DNA of 64,000 bases from Dermatophilaceae bacterium Sec6.4 (GCA_039636865.1 CP144172.1:1302001-1366000), one strand, 5' to 3'; numbered from the stretch's first letter, positions 8,921-17,941 are shown. Program-made: numbers and translations. The notes: a model not told the origin generated them from the letters alone.

Positions 8921-9814
8921 TCAGGTCCCTTTGGGGTGCCAGACCGTCTTGGTCTCGAGGAAGGCCCGGACGCGGCGCAGGCTCGGTGTCGGCGTGAAGT
9001 CGGGTTCGATCGCGTCGGTGCCCGTGCCGGCCGGTCGCAGGACACGCTTCACCGAGTCCGCAGCTGAAGCCTCCAGCGCTGCCCAGTCCACGCCCTGCGC
9101 GAATGCGGCGCCGGTCAGGTCGATCGCGTTGACGTCCTGGTGGGACGCCAGCCACGGCGCGAGTTCCGCGGTGCGGCCGGTGATGATGTTGACGACGCCG
9201 CCGGGCACATCAGAGGTGGCAAGCACCTCCGACAACGTGATCGCAGGCAGCGGCCGTTCCTCACTGGCCAGAACGACGACGGTGTTACCCGAGACAATGG
9301 CAGGTGCGATCACGCTGATCAGCCCGAGCAGTGAACTACGTTGCGGCGCAAGAATGCCCACGACTCCAGTCGGTTCGGGTGCCGAGATGTTGAGGTATGG
9401 GCCGGCAACCGGATTGAGATTGCCGAGCACCTGAGCGAGCTTGTCAGGCCATCCGGCATACCAGACCCAGCGGTCGATTGCTGCGTCCACCAGCCGCTCG
9501 GCTCGCGGGCGGGTGACGCCCTCAGCAGCAGCGACATCGGCGACGAACTGATCGCGGCGACCTTCGGCCACCTCGGCCACCCGGTAGAGCACCTGCCCCC
9601 GGTTGTACGCCGTCGCGCCCGACCAGCCGGCCACCGCGCCGCGCGCTGCGACGACGGCGTCGCGCACGTCCTTACGCGATCCCTGCGCGGCGTTCGCGAG
9701 GAAAGCAGGCGAACGGCCCTGGGAGACAACCTCGTACGAGCGCCCTGACTCGCTGCGTGGGAACTTGCCGCCGATGTAGAGCTTGTAGGTCTTGCGTACG
9801 TCCACCCGAGCCAT
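8921..9814 (-). CDS. Aldehyde dehydrogenase-like protein, short form lacking the catalytic domain
   Basis: A 297-aa protein matching only the N-terminal NAD-binding half of the aldehyde dehydrogenase fold (YKLYIGGKFPRSESGRSYEV, PTGVVGILAPQRSSLLGLI, SGNTVVVLASEERPLPAITL). The family is normally ~480 aa with a conserved Glu and catalytic Cys; neither is present. The C-terminus ends cleanly in a Pro/basic tail. The start overlaps the stop of the full-length paralogue by TGATG, so the pair is co-translated downstream of deoC. Such deoC-aldA-aldB pairs recur in actinobacteria, which suggests a retained non-catalytic partner rather than a broken gene; that is an inference. Confidence 0.78.
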   Translation of the reverse strand: MARVDVRKTYKLYIGGKFPRSESGRSYEVVSQGRSPAFLANAAQGSRKDVRDAVVAARGAVAGWSGATAYNRGQVLYRVAEVAEGRRDQFVADVAAAEGVTRPRAERLVDAAIDRWVWYAGWPDKLAQVLGNLNPVAGPYLNISAPEPTGVVGILAPQRSSLLGLISVIAPAIVSGNTVVVLASEERPLPAITLSEVLATSDVPGGVVNIITGRTAELAPWLASHQDVNAIDLTGAAFAQGVDWAALEASAADSVKRVLRPAGTGTDAIEPDFTPTPSLRRVRAFLETKTVWHPKGT

Positions 9815-11271
9815 CAGTCCTCACTCCCTGCTGCGACATACGCTTCCAGTCCGTGCCGGCCGCCCTCGCGGCCGTACCCGCTCTCCTTGTATCCACCGAA
9901 CGGCGAGGTCGGGTCGAACTTGTTGAACGAGTTCGCCCACACCACCCCTGCGCGCAGCCGGTCCGCGGTCCACAGCACCCGTGATCCCTTGTCCGACCAG
10001 ATGCCGGCCGACAGCCCGTAGGGCGTGTTGTTCGCCTTGGCGACCGCTTCAGCCGGGGTACGGAACGTCAGCACCGACAGCACCGGACCGAAGATTTCCT
10101 CCTGGGCTACCCGGTGGGCTTGCGAAACATTGGTGAACACCGTTGGCGCAAACCAGTATCCGCGGTCCGGCAGGTCGCAGGGCGGGCTCCATCGGGTGGC
10201 CCCTTCAGCTTCACCGGCCTCGACCAGCGCGGTGATCCGGGCCAGTTGTTCAGCAGAGTTGATCGCGCCGACGTCGGTGTTCTTGTCCATCGGGTCACCG
10301 ACCCGCAGGGTGCCCAGGCGCCGCTTCAGCCGGGCGATGACGTCGTCCGCAATGGACTCCTGCACCAGCAGCCGCGATCCGGCGCAGCACACGTGTCCCT
10401 GGTTGAAGTAGATACCGCTGACAATGCCCTCGACGGCCTGATCGAGCGCAGCATCGTCGTAGACGATATTGGCGCCCTTGCCACCGAGCTCCAGGGTGAG
10501 CCGCTTACGGGTGCCCGCGACCGAGCGGGCGATCTGCTTGCCGACGTCGGTCGATCCGGTGAAAGCAATCTTGTCGATGTCGGGGTGGGAGCTCAGCGCG
10601 TGCCCGGTCTCGCCCGCACCGGTGACGATGTTGACGACGCCCGGGGGCAGGTCGGCCTGCTGGCAGACCTGCGCGAAGAGCAGCGCCGTCAGTGGGGTGG
10701 TCTCAGCGGGCTTGAGCACCACTGTATTGCCGGCGGCGAGGGCCGGCGCGATTTTCCAGGACAGCATCAGCAGCGGGAAGTTCCACGGGATGACCTGGCC
10801 GATCACGCCCAGCGGCGCGGGCTTGCCGGCGTTACCGAGCCCGGCGTACTCCAGCTTGTCCGCCCACCCGGCGTGGTAGAAGAAATGCGCGGCCGCGAGG
10901 GGGATGTCGACGTCCCGTGATTCCTTGATCGGCTTGCCGTTGTCGAGGGTCTCCAGCACAGCGAATTCGCGGGCCCGCTCCTGCAGGATGCGGGCGATCC
11001 GGAAGAGGTACTTGCCGCGCTCTGCCCCGGACATCGGACCCCAGACCCGGTCGTAGGCCCGGCGGGCTGCGCGGACGGCCGCGTCGACATCGGCGGCGCT
11101 GCCCTCGGAGACATCGCTCAGGGCCTCGCCCGTCGCCGGGTTGAGGGTCTTGAACGAGGCTCCGTCAGAGGGATCGACGAAATCCCCGCCGATGAAGAGC
11201 CCGTAGGAGGAGGCGATGTCGACCACGGCGGGTGACTCCGGAGCCGGGGCGTATTCGAAACCCGTTGGCAT
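9814..11271 (-). CDS. NAD(P)-dependent aldehyde dehydrogenase
   Basis: A 485-aa, full-length ALDH superfamily member. The cofactor-binding region contains GVIGQVIPWNFPLLML and IAFTGSTDVGKQIA. The catalytic Glu lies in LTLELGGKGANIV and the catalytic Cys in FNQGHVCCAGSRL. The C-terminal interface motif NKFDPTSPFGGYKESGYGRE is intact. It lies 12 nt after deoC and overlaps the short paralogue that follows. With DeoC, which releases acetaldehyde from deoxyribose-5-phosphate, the natural role is acetaldehyde (or another small aldehyde) oxidation to the acid. Substrate is inferred from the neighbourhood. Confidence 0.92.
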   Translation of the reverse strand: MPTGFEYAPAPESPAVVDIASSYGLFIGGDFVDPSDGASFKTLNPATGEALSDVSEGSAADVDAAVRAARRAYDRVWGPMSGAERGKYLFRIARILQERAREFAVLETLDNGKPIKESRDVDIPLAAAHFFYHAGWADKLEYAGLGNAGKPAPLGVIGQVIPWNFPLLMLSWKIAPALAAGNTVVLKPAETTPLTALLFAQVCQQADLPPGVVNIVTGAGETGHALSSHPDIDKIAFTGSTDVGKQIARSVAGTRKRLTLELGGKGANIVYDDAALDQAVEGIVSGIYFNQGHVCCAGSRLLVQESIADDVIARLKRRLGTLRVGDPMDKNTDVGAINSAEQLARITALVEAGEAEGATRWSPPCDLPDRGYWFAPTVFTNVSQAHRVAQEEIFGPVLSVLTFRTPAEAVAKANNTPYGLSAGIWSDKGSRVLWTADRLRAGVVWANSFNKFDPTSPFGGYKESGYGREGGRHGLEAYVAAGSED

Positions 11272-11283
11272 GTCTCAGTGTCC

Positions 11284-12264
11284 CTAATCCTCGGAAATGT
11301 AGTCGGATCCGGCGTAGGCGCCGGTGCTCAACTTGTGGCGCTGCATCAGCAGGTCGGTCAGCAGGCTGGAGGCCCCGAAGCGGAACCACTGTGGGCTCAG
11401 CCAGTCCGGCCCGGCCGTCTCGTTGACGGTGACCAGATGCTTGATGGCGTCCTTGGTGGTGCGGATGCCGCCCGCGGGCTTGACCCCGATCATCGTGCCT
11501 GTCGCGTCACGCCAGTCGCGGACCGCTTCGAGCATCAACAGCACAACGGGCAGCGTTGCGGCGGGGGAGATCTTCCCGGTGGACGTCTTGATGAAATCGG
11601 CGCCCGCGAGCATCGCGAGGTGGGAGGCGCGGCGCACGTTGTCGTATGTCGCGAGCTCCCCGGTCTCCAGGATCACCTTGAGGTGCGCGTCAGGGCGGTC
11701 GGGGTTGCTGGCGCATATCTTCTTGACCGCGACGATCTGGTCGAAGACGGTGCGGTAGTCACCGGACAGAAAGGCGCCTCGGTCGATCACCATGTCGATC
11801 TCGTCGGCACCGGCGGACACCGCGTCCTGCGTGTCGGCGAGTTTGACCGCGAGCGAGGCCCGACCCGAAGGAAAGGCCGTGGTGACGGCCGCGATGTGGA
11901 TACCGCTGTCGCCCAGTGCTTCGCGCGCCACACCGACCATGTCGTTGTAGACGCAGACCGCGGCAACCCGTGGCGTCGAGGAGTCCGACCGGTCCGGAAC
12001 CCGCGCTTTGGCGCACAGATTGCGCACCTTGCCGGGCGTGTCAGCACCTTCCAGTGTCGTCAGGTCGATCATCGAGATGGCGGTGTCGATGGCCCACGCC
12101 TTGCTGGTCGTCTTGATCGACCGCGTGCCCAGCGCCGCCGCGCGAGCTTCGAGACCGACTTGGTCCACAGGTGGTAGGCCGTGTAGCCAGCCGCGCAGAT
12201 CGGCGTTGCTGGAGGCATCGACATAAGACCCGGCGCGTGGCGCAGAAGTAGTGGATGCGCTCAT
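11284..12264 (-). CDS. deoC: Deoxyribose-phosphate aldolase
   Basis: A 326-aa protein of the DeoC/FbaB family that splits 2-deoxyribose-5-phosphate into glyceraldehyde-3-phosphate and acetaldehyde. The Schiff-base lysine is in AGADFIKTSTGK and the second active-site lysine in GVKPAGGIRT. The early DLTTLEGADTPG holds the conserved catalytic-network Asp. It is longer than the ~250-aa short form, matching the long form with an extra N-terminal helical region. It heads a three-gene operon with two aldehyde dehydrogenase genes and diverges from the gene at 12329. Purine nucleoside phosphorylase and a phosphohexomutase are encoded 1-3 kb away, giving a nucleoside-salvage theme. Confidence 0.93.
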   Translation of the reverse strand: MSASTTSAPRAGSYVDASSNADLRGWLHGLPPVDQVGLEARAAALGTRSIKTTSKAWAIDTAISMIDLTTLEGADTPGKVRNLCAKARVPDRSDSSTPRVAAVCVYNDMVGVAREALGDSGIHIAAVTTAFPSGRASLAVKLADTQDAVSAGADEIDMVIDRGAFLSGDYRTVFDQIVAVKKICASNPDRPDAHLKVILETGELATYDNVRRASHLAMLAGADFIKTSTGKISPAATLPVVLLMLEAVRDWRDATGTMIGVKPAGGIRTTKDAIKHLVTVNETAGPDWLSPQWFRFGASSLLTDLLMQRHKLSTGAYAGSDYISED

Positions 12265-12328
12265 CAGCCCACCCTAAGGCCCGACCGGGTCCATCGACCT
12301 GCGCGATCCGACGCGTACTGTCGGCGCC

Positions 12329-13024
12329 ATGCCGAACAGCCCAGCGCAGACTTCTGAGCGGACCGACACGCCAGAGGTGTTCCGACAGGCACAGGCCTTG
12401 GTCCTGGGTTACGCAACGATCTCGCTCTGCGCCTTGATCGTGTTGTTGAGTCTGCGGTCCGACGCGGGGATCGGCTTCCTGGAGGTGATGTGGCCCCTGG
12501 CGATCGCGCTGGTGGCCTGGGCGCTCTTCGTGCGGCCCAGTGTCGAAATCACCGACGACGCGGTCATCCTGCGTAATCTGGTGCGCGACGTGCGGATCCC
12601 GTGGGAGCGGATCGAGGCGACCCAGGCGCGGTGGAATTTGCGGGTGGTCACCGAGGGCGGCGCCGCCTACGGTTCGTGGGCCGTCTCCAAGCAGCGGCCC
12701 AGGGTCGCCGGGATGCACCGGATGGGCGGTGGCCTGGGCCTCGGCGGTGGCGGCGGGATGGGTCTGCGCAGCGCCTGGCGCAACGCCCGCGACACCGAGA
12801 TCGATACCGATGCCTACCGCAACCCCGTGCAGCGTCCTAAATCTGCGGGGGCGGTCGCCGTGCTGATCGACGAACGATGCGCCGGGTCGGCCGCGAAGAT
12901 CGGGCAGCCGACCACCAAACGCGCGGTGGACATGGCGCGTGGGGTGGCCATCACACCGGCTTGGCGCAATATCGCCTTCTTTGTCGTCGCGGTGGTGCTT
13001 GCCGTGACCGCCGCGGTGGTCTGA
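12329..13024 (+). CDS. PH-like domain membrane protein
   Basis: A 231-aa protein. Two membrane helices lie near the N-terminus (residues about 29-45 and 52-68). The segment ITDDAVILRNLVRDVRIPWE matches the bacterial PH-domain (DUF2581/bPH) strand pattern. A Gly-rich stretch (MGGGLGLGGGGGMG) and a C-terminal membrane helix (IAFFVVAVVLAVTAAVV) follow. It diverges from deoC with only 64 bp between the starts and is convergent with the phosphohexomutase. Molecular role unknown; the family is widespread in actinobacteria and usually stands alone. Confidence 0.75.
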   Translation: MPNSPAQTSERTDTPEVFRQAQALVLGYATISLCALIVLLSLRSDAGIGFLEVMWPLAIALVAWALFVRPSVEITDDAVILRNLVRDVRIPWERIEATQARWNLRVVTEGGAAYGSWAVSKQRPRVAGMHRMGGGLGLGGGGGMGLRSAWRNARDTEIDTDAYRNPVQRPKSAGAVAVLIDERCAGSAAKIGQPTTKRAVDMARGVAITPAWRNIAFFVVAVVLAVTAAVV

Positions 13025-13030
13025 GACCCG

Positions 13031-14683
13031 TTACCGGGGGGCGGTCAACCGCTCGAACTCGGTGCGTACCTGCGCCAGTCGTGCTGCACCGGCTGCTGCA
13101 TCGCTGTTGATGACTTCGAGGTAGATCTTGAGTTTCGGCTCGGTCCCGCTGGGTCGCACGATGATCCGCGTGGCGTCCCCGAGCAGGTACCGCAGTCCGT
13201 CGGTGGGTGGCAATCCACAACGTCCCTGCGCCAGATCGTCATAGTTCGCGACGGGTTCGCCCGCGATTTCGGTGGGCGGGTCGGCGCGCAGCCGTGCCAT
13301 CACCTCCGCGATCAGCGACAGATCCGCCACTCGGACCGAGAAGCTGTCGGTCAGATAGTGCCCGTGCTCGTCGGCGAGATCGTTCAACGCATCAAGCAGC
13401 GTCCGGCCGTGACTCTTCAGCGATGCGGCGTACTCCGCGATCAGCAGTGCCGCGCTGACACCGTCCTTGTCGCGCACCTGGGTCGGGTCCACGCAGTAGC
13501 CGAGCGCCTCCTCGTAGCCGTAGACCAGTCCGGGCACCCTGCTGATCCATTTGAAGCCGGTCAGGGTCTCTTCGTGCCGGACGCCCTGCGCTGCACACAT
13601 CGCACCCAGAAGCCGGGACGACACGATCGAGTTGGCCATCACCGCATCAGCCGGCCAGGTCCGCTGCAGCAGATGGTCGCCCAACAGCGCACCCACCTCA
13701 TCGCCACGCAGCATCCGCCAACCGACCGTGCTGCCGGAGACAGGCACGGCCACCGCGCACCGGTCTGCATCCGGATCGTTGGCGATCACCAGGTCGGCGC
13801 CGACGCGACGGGCCAGATCGAGCGCCAGGTCGATCGCACCGGGCTCCTCGGGGTTCGGGAACGCGACGGTCGGGAACTCCGGGTCCGGCTCGGCCTGCTC
13901 GGCGACCGAATGCACGTCATGGAAACCGGCCTGTGCCAAGGCGTCCCGCGCAACCCGTGATCCAACGCCGTGCAGCGCCGTGTGCACGACCCGCAGGTCG
14001 CGCGGCCCACCGGGTGTCACCACTGCGCAGACCGAGTCCAGGTAGTCGGCCACGATGCCGTTGTCGACGGTCGTCCACCCGTCGTTCGCCTGCGGCACGG
14101 ACCCTGCGGTCGGGTACGCCTCGATGGCCTGCGCGATCTGAGCGTCGGCCGGCGAGACGATCTGGCTGCCGTCACCGAGGTAGACCTTGTAGCCGTTGTC
14201 CTGCGGCGGGTTGTGGCTCGCGGTGACCACCACACCCGCGTCGGCGCCGAAATCGCGGATCGCGAACGCCAGTACAGGCGTCGGCAGGGGATGCGGTAAC
14301 ACCAGCGCGTTGCCGCCGAGCGCGGTCACCACCGCGGCCGTATCGCGGGCGAACACGTCGGAGTTGTGCCGCGCGTCGTAACCGATGACCACGGTGACGT
14401 CGGGCACGCCGAGTTTCGCCTGCAGGTATGACACCAGCCCGGCTGCGGTGCGCAGCACCACAACCCGGTTCATCCTCGCCGGGCCTGCGCCGAGCGGGCC
14501 GCGTAGCCCCGCTGTGCCGAACTGCAGGAACCCGCTGAAACGGTCCGCGAGGTCCGCCGCAGCCGCCTCATCGCCGGATTCGACGGCCGTGAGCACCGCC
14601 TGCAACTCGGTGCGGGTGGCCGGGTCGGGATCTGCCTGCATCCAGGCCCGTGCCTCGGCAATCAGCTGTGCGTCCACACCCAT
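13031..14683 (-). CDS. Phosphohexomutase (phosphoglucomutase/phosphomannomutase)
   Basis: 550 aa from the ATG at 14683, chosen because it overlaps the upstream stop (TGATG) and gives the family N-terminus MGVDAQLIAEARAWM. The catalytic phosphoserine loop is TASHNPPQDNGYKVY. The metal-binding loop is NDPDADRCAV. The sugar-binding GFKWIS and the C-terminal phosphate-binding RPSGTEPKLKIY are all present. The long (~550 aa) form groups with PgmB/PMM proteins that also act on phosphopentoses. Co-transcription with purine nucleoside phosphorylase suggests it may convert ribose-1-phosphate to ribose-5-phosphate in nucleoside salvage. That is an inference; hexose activity is the family default. Confidence 0.88.
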   Translation of the reverse strand: MGVDAQLIAEARAWMQADPDPATRTELQAVLTAVESGDEAAAADLADRFSGFLQFGTAGLRGPLGAGPARMNRVVVLRTAAGLVSYLQAKLGVPDVTVVIGYDARHNSDVFARDTAAVVTALGGNALVLPHPLPTPVLAFAIRDFGADAGVVVTASHNPPQDNGYKVYLGDGSQIVSPADAQIAQAIEAYPTAGSVPQANDGWTTVDNGIVADYLDSVCAVVTPGGPRDLRVVHTALHGVGSRVARDALAQAGFHDVHSVAEQAEPDPEFPTVAFPNPEEPGAIDLALDLARRVGADLVIANDPDADRCAVAVPVSGSTVGWRMLRGDEVGALLGDHLLQRTWPADAVMANSIVSSRLLGAMCAAQGVRHEETLTGFKWISRVPGLVYGYEEALGYCVDPTQVRDKDGVSAALLIAEYAASLKSHGRTLLDALNDLADEHGHYLTDSFSVRVADLSLIAEVMARLRADPPTEIAGEPVANYDDLAQGRCGLPPTDGLRYLLGDATRIIVRPSGTEPKLKIYLEVINSDAAAGAARLAQVRTEFERLTAPR

Positions 14684-15531
14684 CAGATGGCCCGGACGAT
14701 GTCGGCGAGCAGTGCGCCGCATCGATCCGCTGCGGCCCTACCCGCCTGCAGTACCTCGGCGTGCGACAGGGGAGTGGGGCTTATTCCGGCCGCGGCATTG
14801 GTCACCAGGCTGATGCCGAGTACCTCGAGCCCGGCCTGGCGGGCGGCAATGGCCTCCAGGGTCGTCGACATGCCGACGAGGTCTGCACCGAGGATGCCCG
14901 CCATCCGCACTTCGGCCGGCGTTTCGTAATGCGGCCCTCGGAACTGTGCGTAAACGCCTTCATCGAGACCGGCGTCGATCGAGCGGGCGACGTCGCGCAG
15001 TCGGGAGCAGTAGAGATCGGTCAGGTCCACGAAGTTCGCGCCCTCGATGGGCGAGGCCGCTGTGAGATTGAGGTGGTCGCTGATCAGGACCGGGGTGCCG
15101 GGCGCCCACGCGGGATTCAGCCCCCCGCAGCCGTTCGTCAGCACGATCACCCGGCACCCGGCCGCCGCGGCAGTGCGCACTCCATGCACCACGGCACGCA
15201 CGCCGCGGCCTTCGTAGAAGTGCGTTCTGGTGCCGAAGACCAAGGCGCGACGGTCGCTGTCACCGATCCGCACCGAGCGCATGACGCCGCTGTGCCCGCT
15301 GACTGCAGCAGCAGCGAACCCGGGCACGTCCGTGTTGTCCACCGTGGCGAGCGTCTCACCGATGCGGTCGGCCGCACCGCCCCAGCCGGAGCCGAGGACG
15401 AGCGCAACGTCGTGCCGGGGGGCGCCGGTTCGTGCCGCGATCACGCGAGCAGCAGCCTGGGCTACCTGGGTCGGGTCGGTGTCGGGGTCGGTCAGGTCCG
15501 GCACATCGGATGGGTCGAAGTCGGTCGTCAC
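14683..15531 (-). CDS. Purine-nucleoside phosphorylase
   Basis: A 282-aa trimeric-type PNP (PunA/DeoD2-like) that cleaves inosine and guanosine with phosphate. The motifs LVLGSGWGG, VSGHSGVMRSVRIG (phosphate-binding His), LTNGCGGLNPAWAPG, GPHYETPAEVRM and GMSTTLEAIAARQAGL are all intact. Start is GTG at 15531. It overlaps the phosphohexomutase that follows by TGATG and diverges from the quinone reductase gene at 15581 across only ~50 bp. The product ribose-1-phosphate is the expected substrate of the coupled mutase. Confidence 0.93.
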   Translation of the reverse strand: MTTDFDPSDVPDLTDPDTDPTQVAQAAARVIAARTGAPRHDVALVLGSGWGGAADRIGETLATVDNTDVPGFAAAAVSGHSGVMRSVRIGDSDRRALVFGTRTHFYEGRGVRAVVHGVRTAAAAGCRVIVLTNGCGGLNPAWAPGTPVLISDHLNLTAASPIEGANFVDLTDLYCSRLRDVARSIDAGLDEGVYAQFRGPHYETPAEVRMAGILGADLVGMSTTLEAIAARQAGLEVLGISLVTNAAAGISPTPLSHAEVLQAGRAAADRCGALLADIVRAI

Positions 15532-15580
15532 CGGGCCAGGCTAACCAGGGCGACGGGTTATCTGTAGCGGGCGTGGTTGG

Positions 15581-16987
15581 ATGAAACCTGTGACTCGACA
15601 GAAGACAGTGGCGATCATCGGCGGCGGCCCCGGGGGGTACGAGTCCGCCTTGGTGGCGGCGGCAGCCGGCGCGAGCGTGACGGTCATCGAGCAGGAGGGG
15701 ATGGGCGGTGCCGCGGTACTCACCGACTGCGTACCGAGCAAGGCGCTGATCGCCACCTCGGATTTCATGTCACGGTTCGCATCTGCGGGCCGCCTCGGTG
15801 TCGGTTTCGAAGGCACCCAGGACGACCAGCACGCTGAGGCTCACATCGTCCAGGTCAACGACCGCATCCTGGCCCTCGCGCAGGCACAGAGCCACGACAT
15901 CACCGCCCAGGTCGAGGGGGTCGGAGTACGCGTACGTCGCGGTGCCGCCTGCATCGTCGGGCCCGGCCGGGTGGGCATCGAGAGTGCGGAAGGTGTCGAC
16001 GAGATCAGTGTCGACGCCATCCTGCTCGCGGTCGGCACCACGCCGCGCACGCTGCCGGCGGCGATGCCCGACGGCGAGCGGATCCTGACCTGGCAGCAGA
16101 TCTACGACCTGAAGCAACTTCCCGAGAAACTGATCGTGGTCGGCTCGGGGGTGACCGGCGCGGAGCTGGCTCACGCCTACCTCGGTCTGGGCTGCGAGGT
16201 CACGCTCGTCTCGTCGCGCGACCGGGTACTGCCCGGCGAGGACGCCGACGCCGCGACCGTCATCGAGGACGTCTTCCGGCGGCGGGGGATGGTCGTGCTC
16301 AACAGATCTCGCGCATCGGCTGCTGAGCGGACCGCTGACGGGGTCATCGTCACGCTCGAGGACGGACGTACGGTGCAGGGTTCACACGTGCTGCTCGCGG
16401 TCGGGTCCATCCCGCAGACCAAAGGCATCGGCCTGGAAGAAGCGGGTGTCGAGCTGAGTGAGTCCGGCCATATCGTGGTGGACCGTGTGTCGCGTACGTC
16501 CGTGGCGGGGATCTACGCAGCCGGGGACTGCACGGGGGTCTTGCCGCTGGCCTCGGTGGCGGCCATGCAGGGCCGGCTGGCAATGGCACACGCGCTCGGC
16601 GACGCTGTCGCACCGCTGAACCTGCGCGGTGTGTGCGCCAACATCTTCACCGACCCGGAGATCGCCACGGTGGGGTATTCACAGGCCGATGTGGAAGAGG
16701 GGCGGGTGGAGGCCAAGATGGTGACCCTGCCGCTCTCGACCAACCCGCGTGCCAAGATGCGCAACATCAAAGATGGCTTCGTCAAGCTTCTGGTGCGCCC
16801 CGGCAGCAATACCGTGATCGGCGGTGTCGTCGTGGCGCCGCAGGCGTCGGAGTTGATCTTCCCGATCGGGTTGGCCGTGCAGAACCGGCTCACGGTGGAT
16901 CAGATTGCCTCGACCTTTTCGGTCTACCCGTCGATGACCGGGTCGATCACCGAAGCCGCACGCCGGCTGCATTCGCAGGACTCCTGA
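15581..16987 (+). CDS. lpdA: NAD(P)H-quinone dehydrogenase, LpdA type (flavoprotein disulfide reductase family)
   Basis: A 468-aa protein with the lipoamide-dehydrogenase fold: FAD-binding IIGGGPGGYESALVA, NAD-binding VVGSGVTGAELAHA, GDCTG and a C-terminal dimerisation domain. The redox-active CxxxxC is replaced: the site reads GGAAVLTDCVPSKAL, with only the second Cys. The final His-Pro-Glu catalytic motif is also absent (YPSMTGSITEAA). This is the pattern of mycobacterial LpdA (Rv3303c), which reduces quinones and has no dihydrolipoamide activity. It diverges from the phosphorylase gene. A GTG at 15590 is an alternative start. Confidence 0.88.
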   Translation: MKPVTRQKTVAIIGGGPGGYESALVAAAAGASVTVIEQEGMGGAAVLTDCVPSKALIATSDFMSRFASAGRLGVGFEGTQDDQHAEAHIVQVNDRILALAQAQSHDITAQVEGVGVRVRRGAACIVGPGRVGIESAEGVDEISVDAILLAVGTTPRTLPAAMPDGERILTWQQIYDLKQLPEKLIVVGSGVTGAELAHAYLGLGCEVTLVSSRDRVLPGEDADAATVIEDVFRRRGMVVLNRSRASAAERTADGVIVTLEDGRTVQGSHVLLAVGSIPQTKGIGLEEAGVELSESGHIVVDRVSRTSVAGIYAAGDCTGVLPLASVAAMQGRLAMAHALGDAVAPLNLRGVCANIFTDPEIATVGYSQADVEEGRVEAKMVTLPLSTNPRAKMRNIKDGFVKLLVRPGSNTVIGGVVVAPQASELIFPIGLAVQNRLTVDQIASTFSVYPSMTGSITEAARRLHSQDS

Positions 16988-17021
16988 GTAGCCGGAGAGC
17001 GACAGCTCAACGGTTGAATGC

Positions 17022-17207
17022 TCAGTGCCCGAGAGCCAGTCCGCGGTAGTACGGGACCAGCGGCTGGTGCTGCGTGACACGCTCGGTGTGGTTGCGTGCG
17101 AAGAACTGCACGGTCCAGGTGGTGACGAAGGCGAGCAGGGCCACGAGGGCAACGGCGACGATGATCATCGTGCCGGTGAAGAACTGGTCGATGTTCACAA
17201 CGTTCAT
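17022..17207 (-). CDS. Small single-pass membrane protein (61 aa)
   Basis: It starts MNVVNIDQFFTGTMIIVA and has one strong membrane helix (about residues 12-35), then a short basic cytoplasmic tail that ends in Tyr-Tyr-Arg-Gly and Gly-His. I do not recognise the family. Support for a real gene: an AAGG ribosome site 10 nt upstream of ATG, the lack of any better reading, and twin palindromic operators 32-76 nt upstream. Those operators lie between this gene and the divergent TetR gene. It is the most likely target of that regulator. Confidence 0.65.
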   Translation of the reverse strand: MNVVNIDQFFTGTMIIVAVALVALLAFVTTWTVQFFARNHTERVTQHQPLVPYYRGLALGH

Positions 17208-17238
17208 GATGTCTGCCTTGATCTTTCTCTGCTGAGGA

Positions 17239-17254
17239 CACTACATCTGTAGTG
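17239..17254. promoter_or_regulatory. Operator 1, perfect palindrome CACTACA-TC-TGTAGTG
   Basis: A 16-bp perfect inverted repeat in the 146-bp gap between the 61-aa membrane protein gene and the divergent TetR gene. A second copy lies 29 bp away centre to centre. The arrangement is typical of TetR-family binding sites. Confidence 0.8.
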
Positions 17255-17267
17255 CTTATGAGAAACA

Positions 17268-17283
17268 CACTACACCTGTAGTA
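17268..17283. promoter_or_regulatory. Operator 2, near-perfect copy CACTACA-CC-TGTAGTA
   Basis: Same half-site as operator 1 with a different 2-bp centre and one mismatch at the edge. With operator 1 it spans the likely promoter region for both divergent genes, so TetR dimers bound here would repress both. Confidence 0.78.
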
Positions 17284-17353
17284 GTCGGCAGCCAACTCCG
17301 CAGCATGTGCGCATCGTCACAGCCTCATCGACCCGGCGTGAGAGGGTGCAGGC

Positions 17354-17941
17354 GTGGCGAGACGAAAGCGACCCGAAGGCACAGCGGCCCGTCAGGCTCA
17401 TCTGCTGGAGTCCGCGATCGTCGTGGTGGGGCGAGGCGGGCTACGCGGTCTGACGCATCGGGCCGTCGACCGGGAAGCAGACCTGCCGGAGGGGACCTGC
17501 TCGGTCTATTTCCGCACCCGGCTGGCGCTGCTCACCGCACTCACGACGTTCGTGGCCCAACGGCTGACCGACGATGTGCGTGCCATGGGCGAGGCGTTGC
17601 CGCACCCATCCGGTGATCCTGGTCCGGCGATCGAGGCCACCGTCGACATGGTGGTGCGTTGGTCCGGTCAGCCCGAGTTGCTGATCACGATGACGGAGCT
17701 GTATCTGGAATCCGTGCGTACTCCCTCGCTACGCCCGGTGTCGGGCGCCTGGCGCGAGCAGTTGGTGGACGTGGTCGAGGTGCTCGTCCAGCGTGCGGGC
17801 AAGCAGGATCCACGGCGTCGAGCCAAGAGCATCGTGGGCAGCGTGGAAGGTGTCGCGATCTCTTCGTTGCCGATGCCTCCCGCAGAGCGCGAGGCCTACC
17901 TGCGGGACACCCTGGACAGTGTGATCACGGGACTGACCTGA
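17354..17941 (+). CDS. TetR-family transcriptional regulator
   Basis: A 195-aa protein starting at GTG 17354. The N-terminal helix-turn-helix covers residues about 10-58 (ARQAHLLESAIVVVGRGGLR, then LTHRAVDREADLPEGTCSVY), followed by FRTRLALLTAL, the typical link to the ligand domain. The C-terminal half is a variable effector-binding domain with helices rich in Leu, Val and Met. It is divergent from the 61-aa membrane protein, with two palindromic sites between them that it probably binds. It is convergent with the carboxylase gene at 17962. Ligand unknown. Confidence 0.9.
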   Translation: MARRKRPEGTAARQAHLLESAIVVVGRGGLRGLTHRAVDREADLPEGTCSVYFRTRLALLTALTTFVAQRLTDDVRAMGEALPHPSGDPGPAIEATVDMVVRWSGQPELLITMTELYLESVRTPSLRPVSGAWREQLVDVVEVLVQRAGKQDPRRRAKSIVGSVEGVAISSLPMPPAEREAYLRDTLDSVITGLT

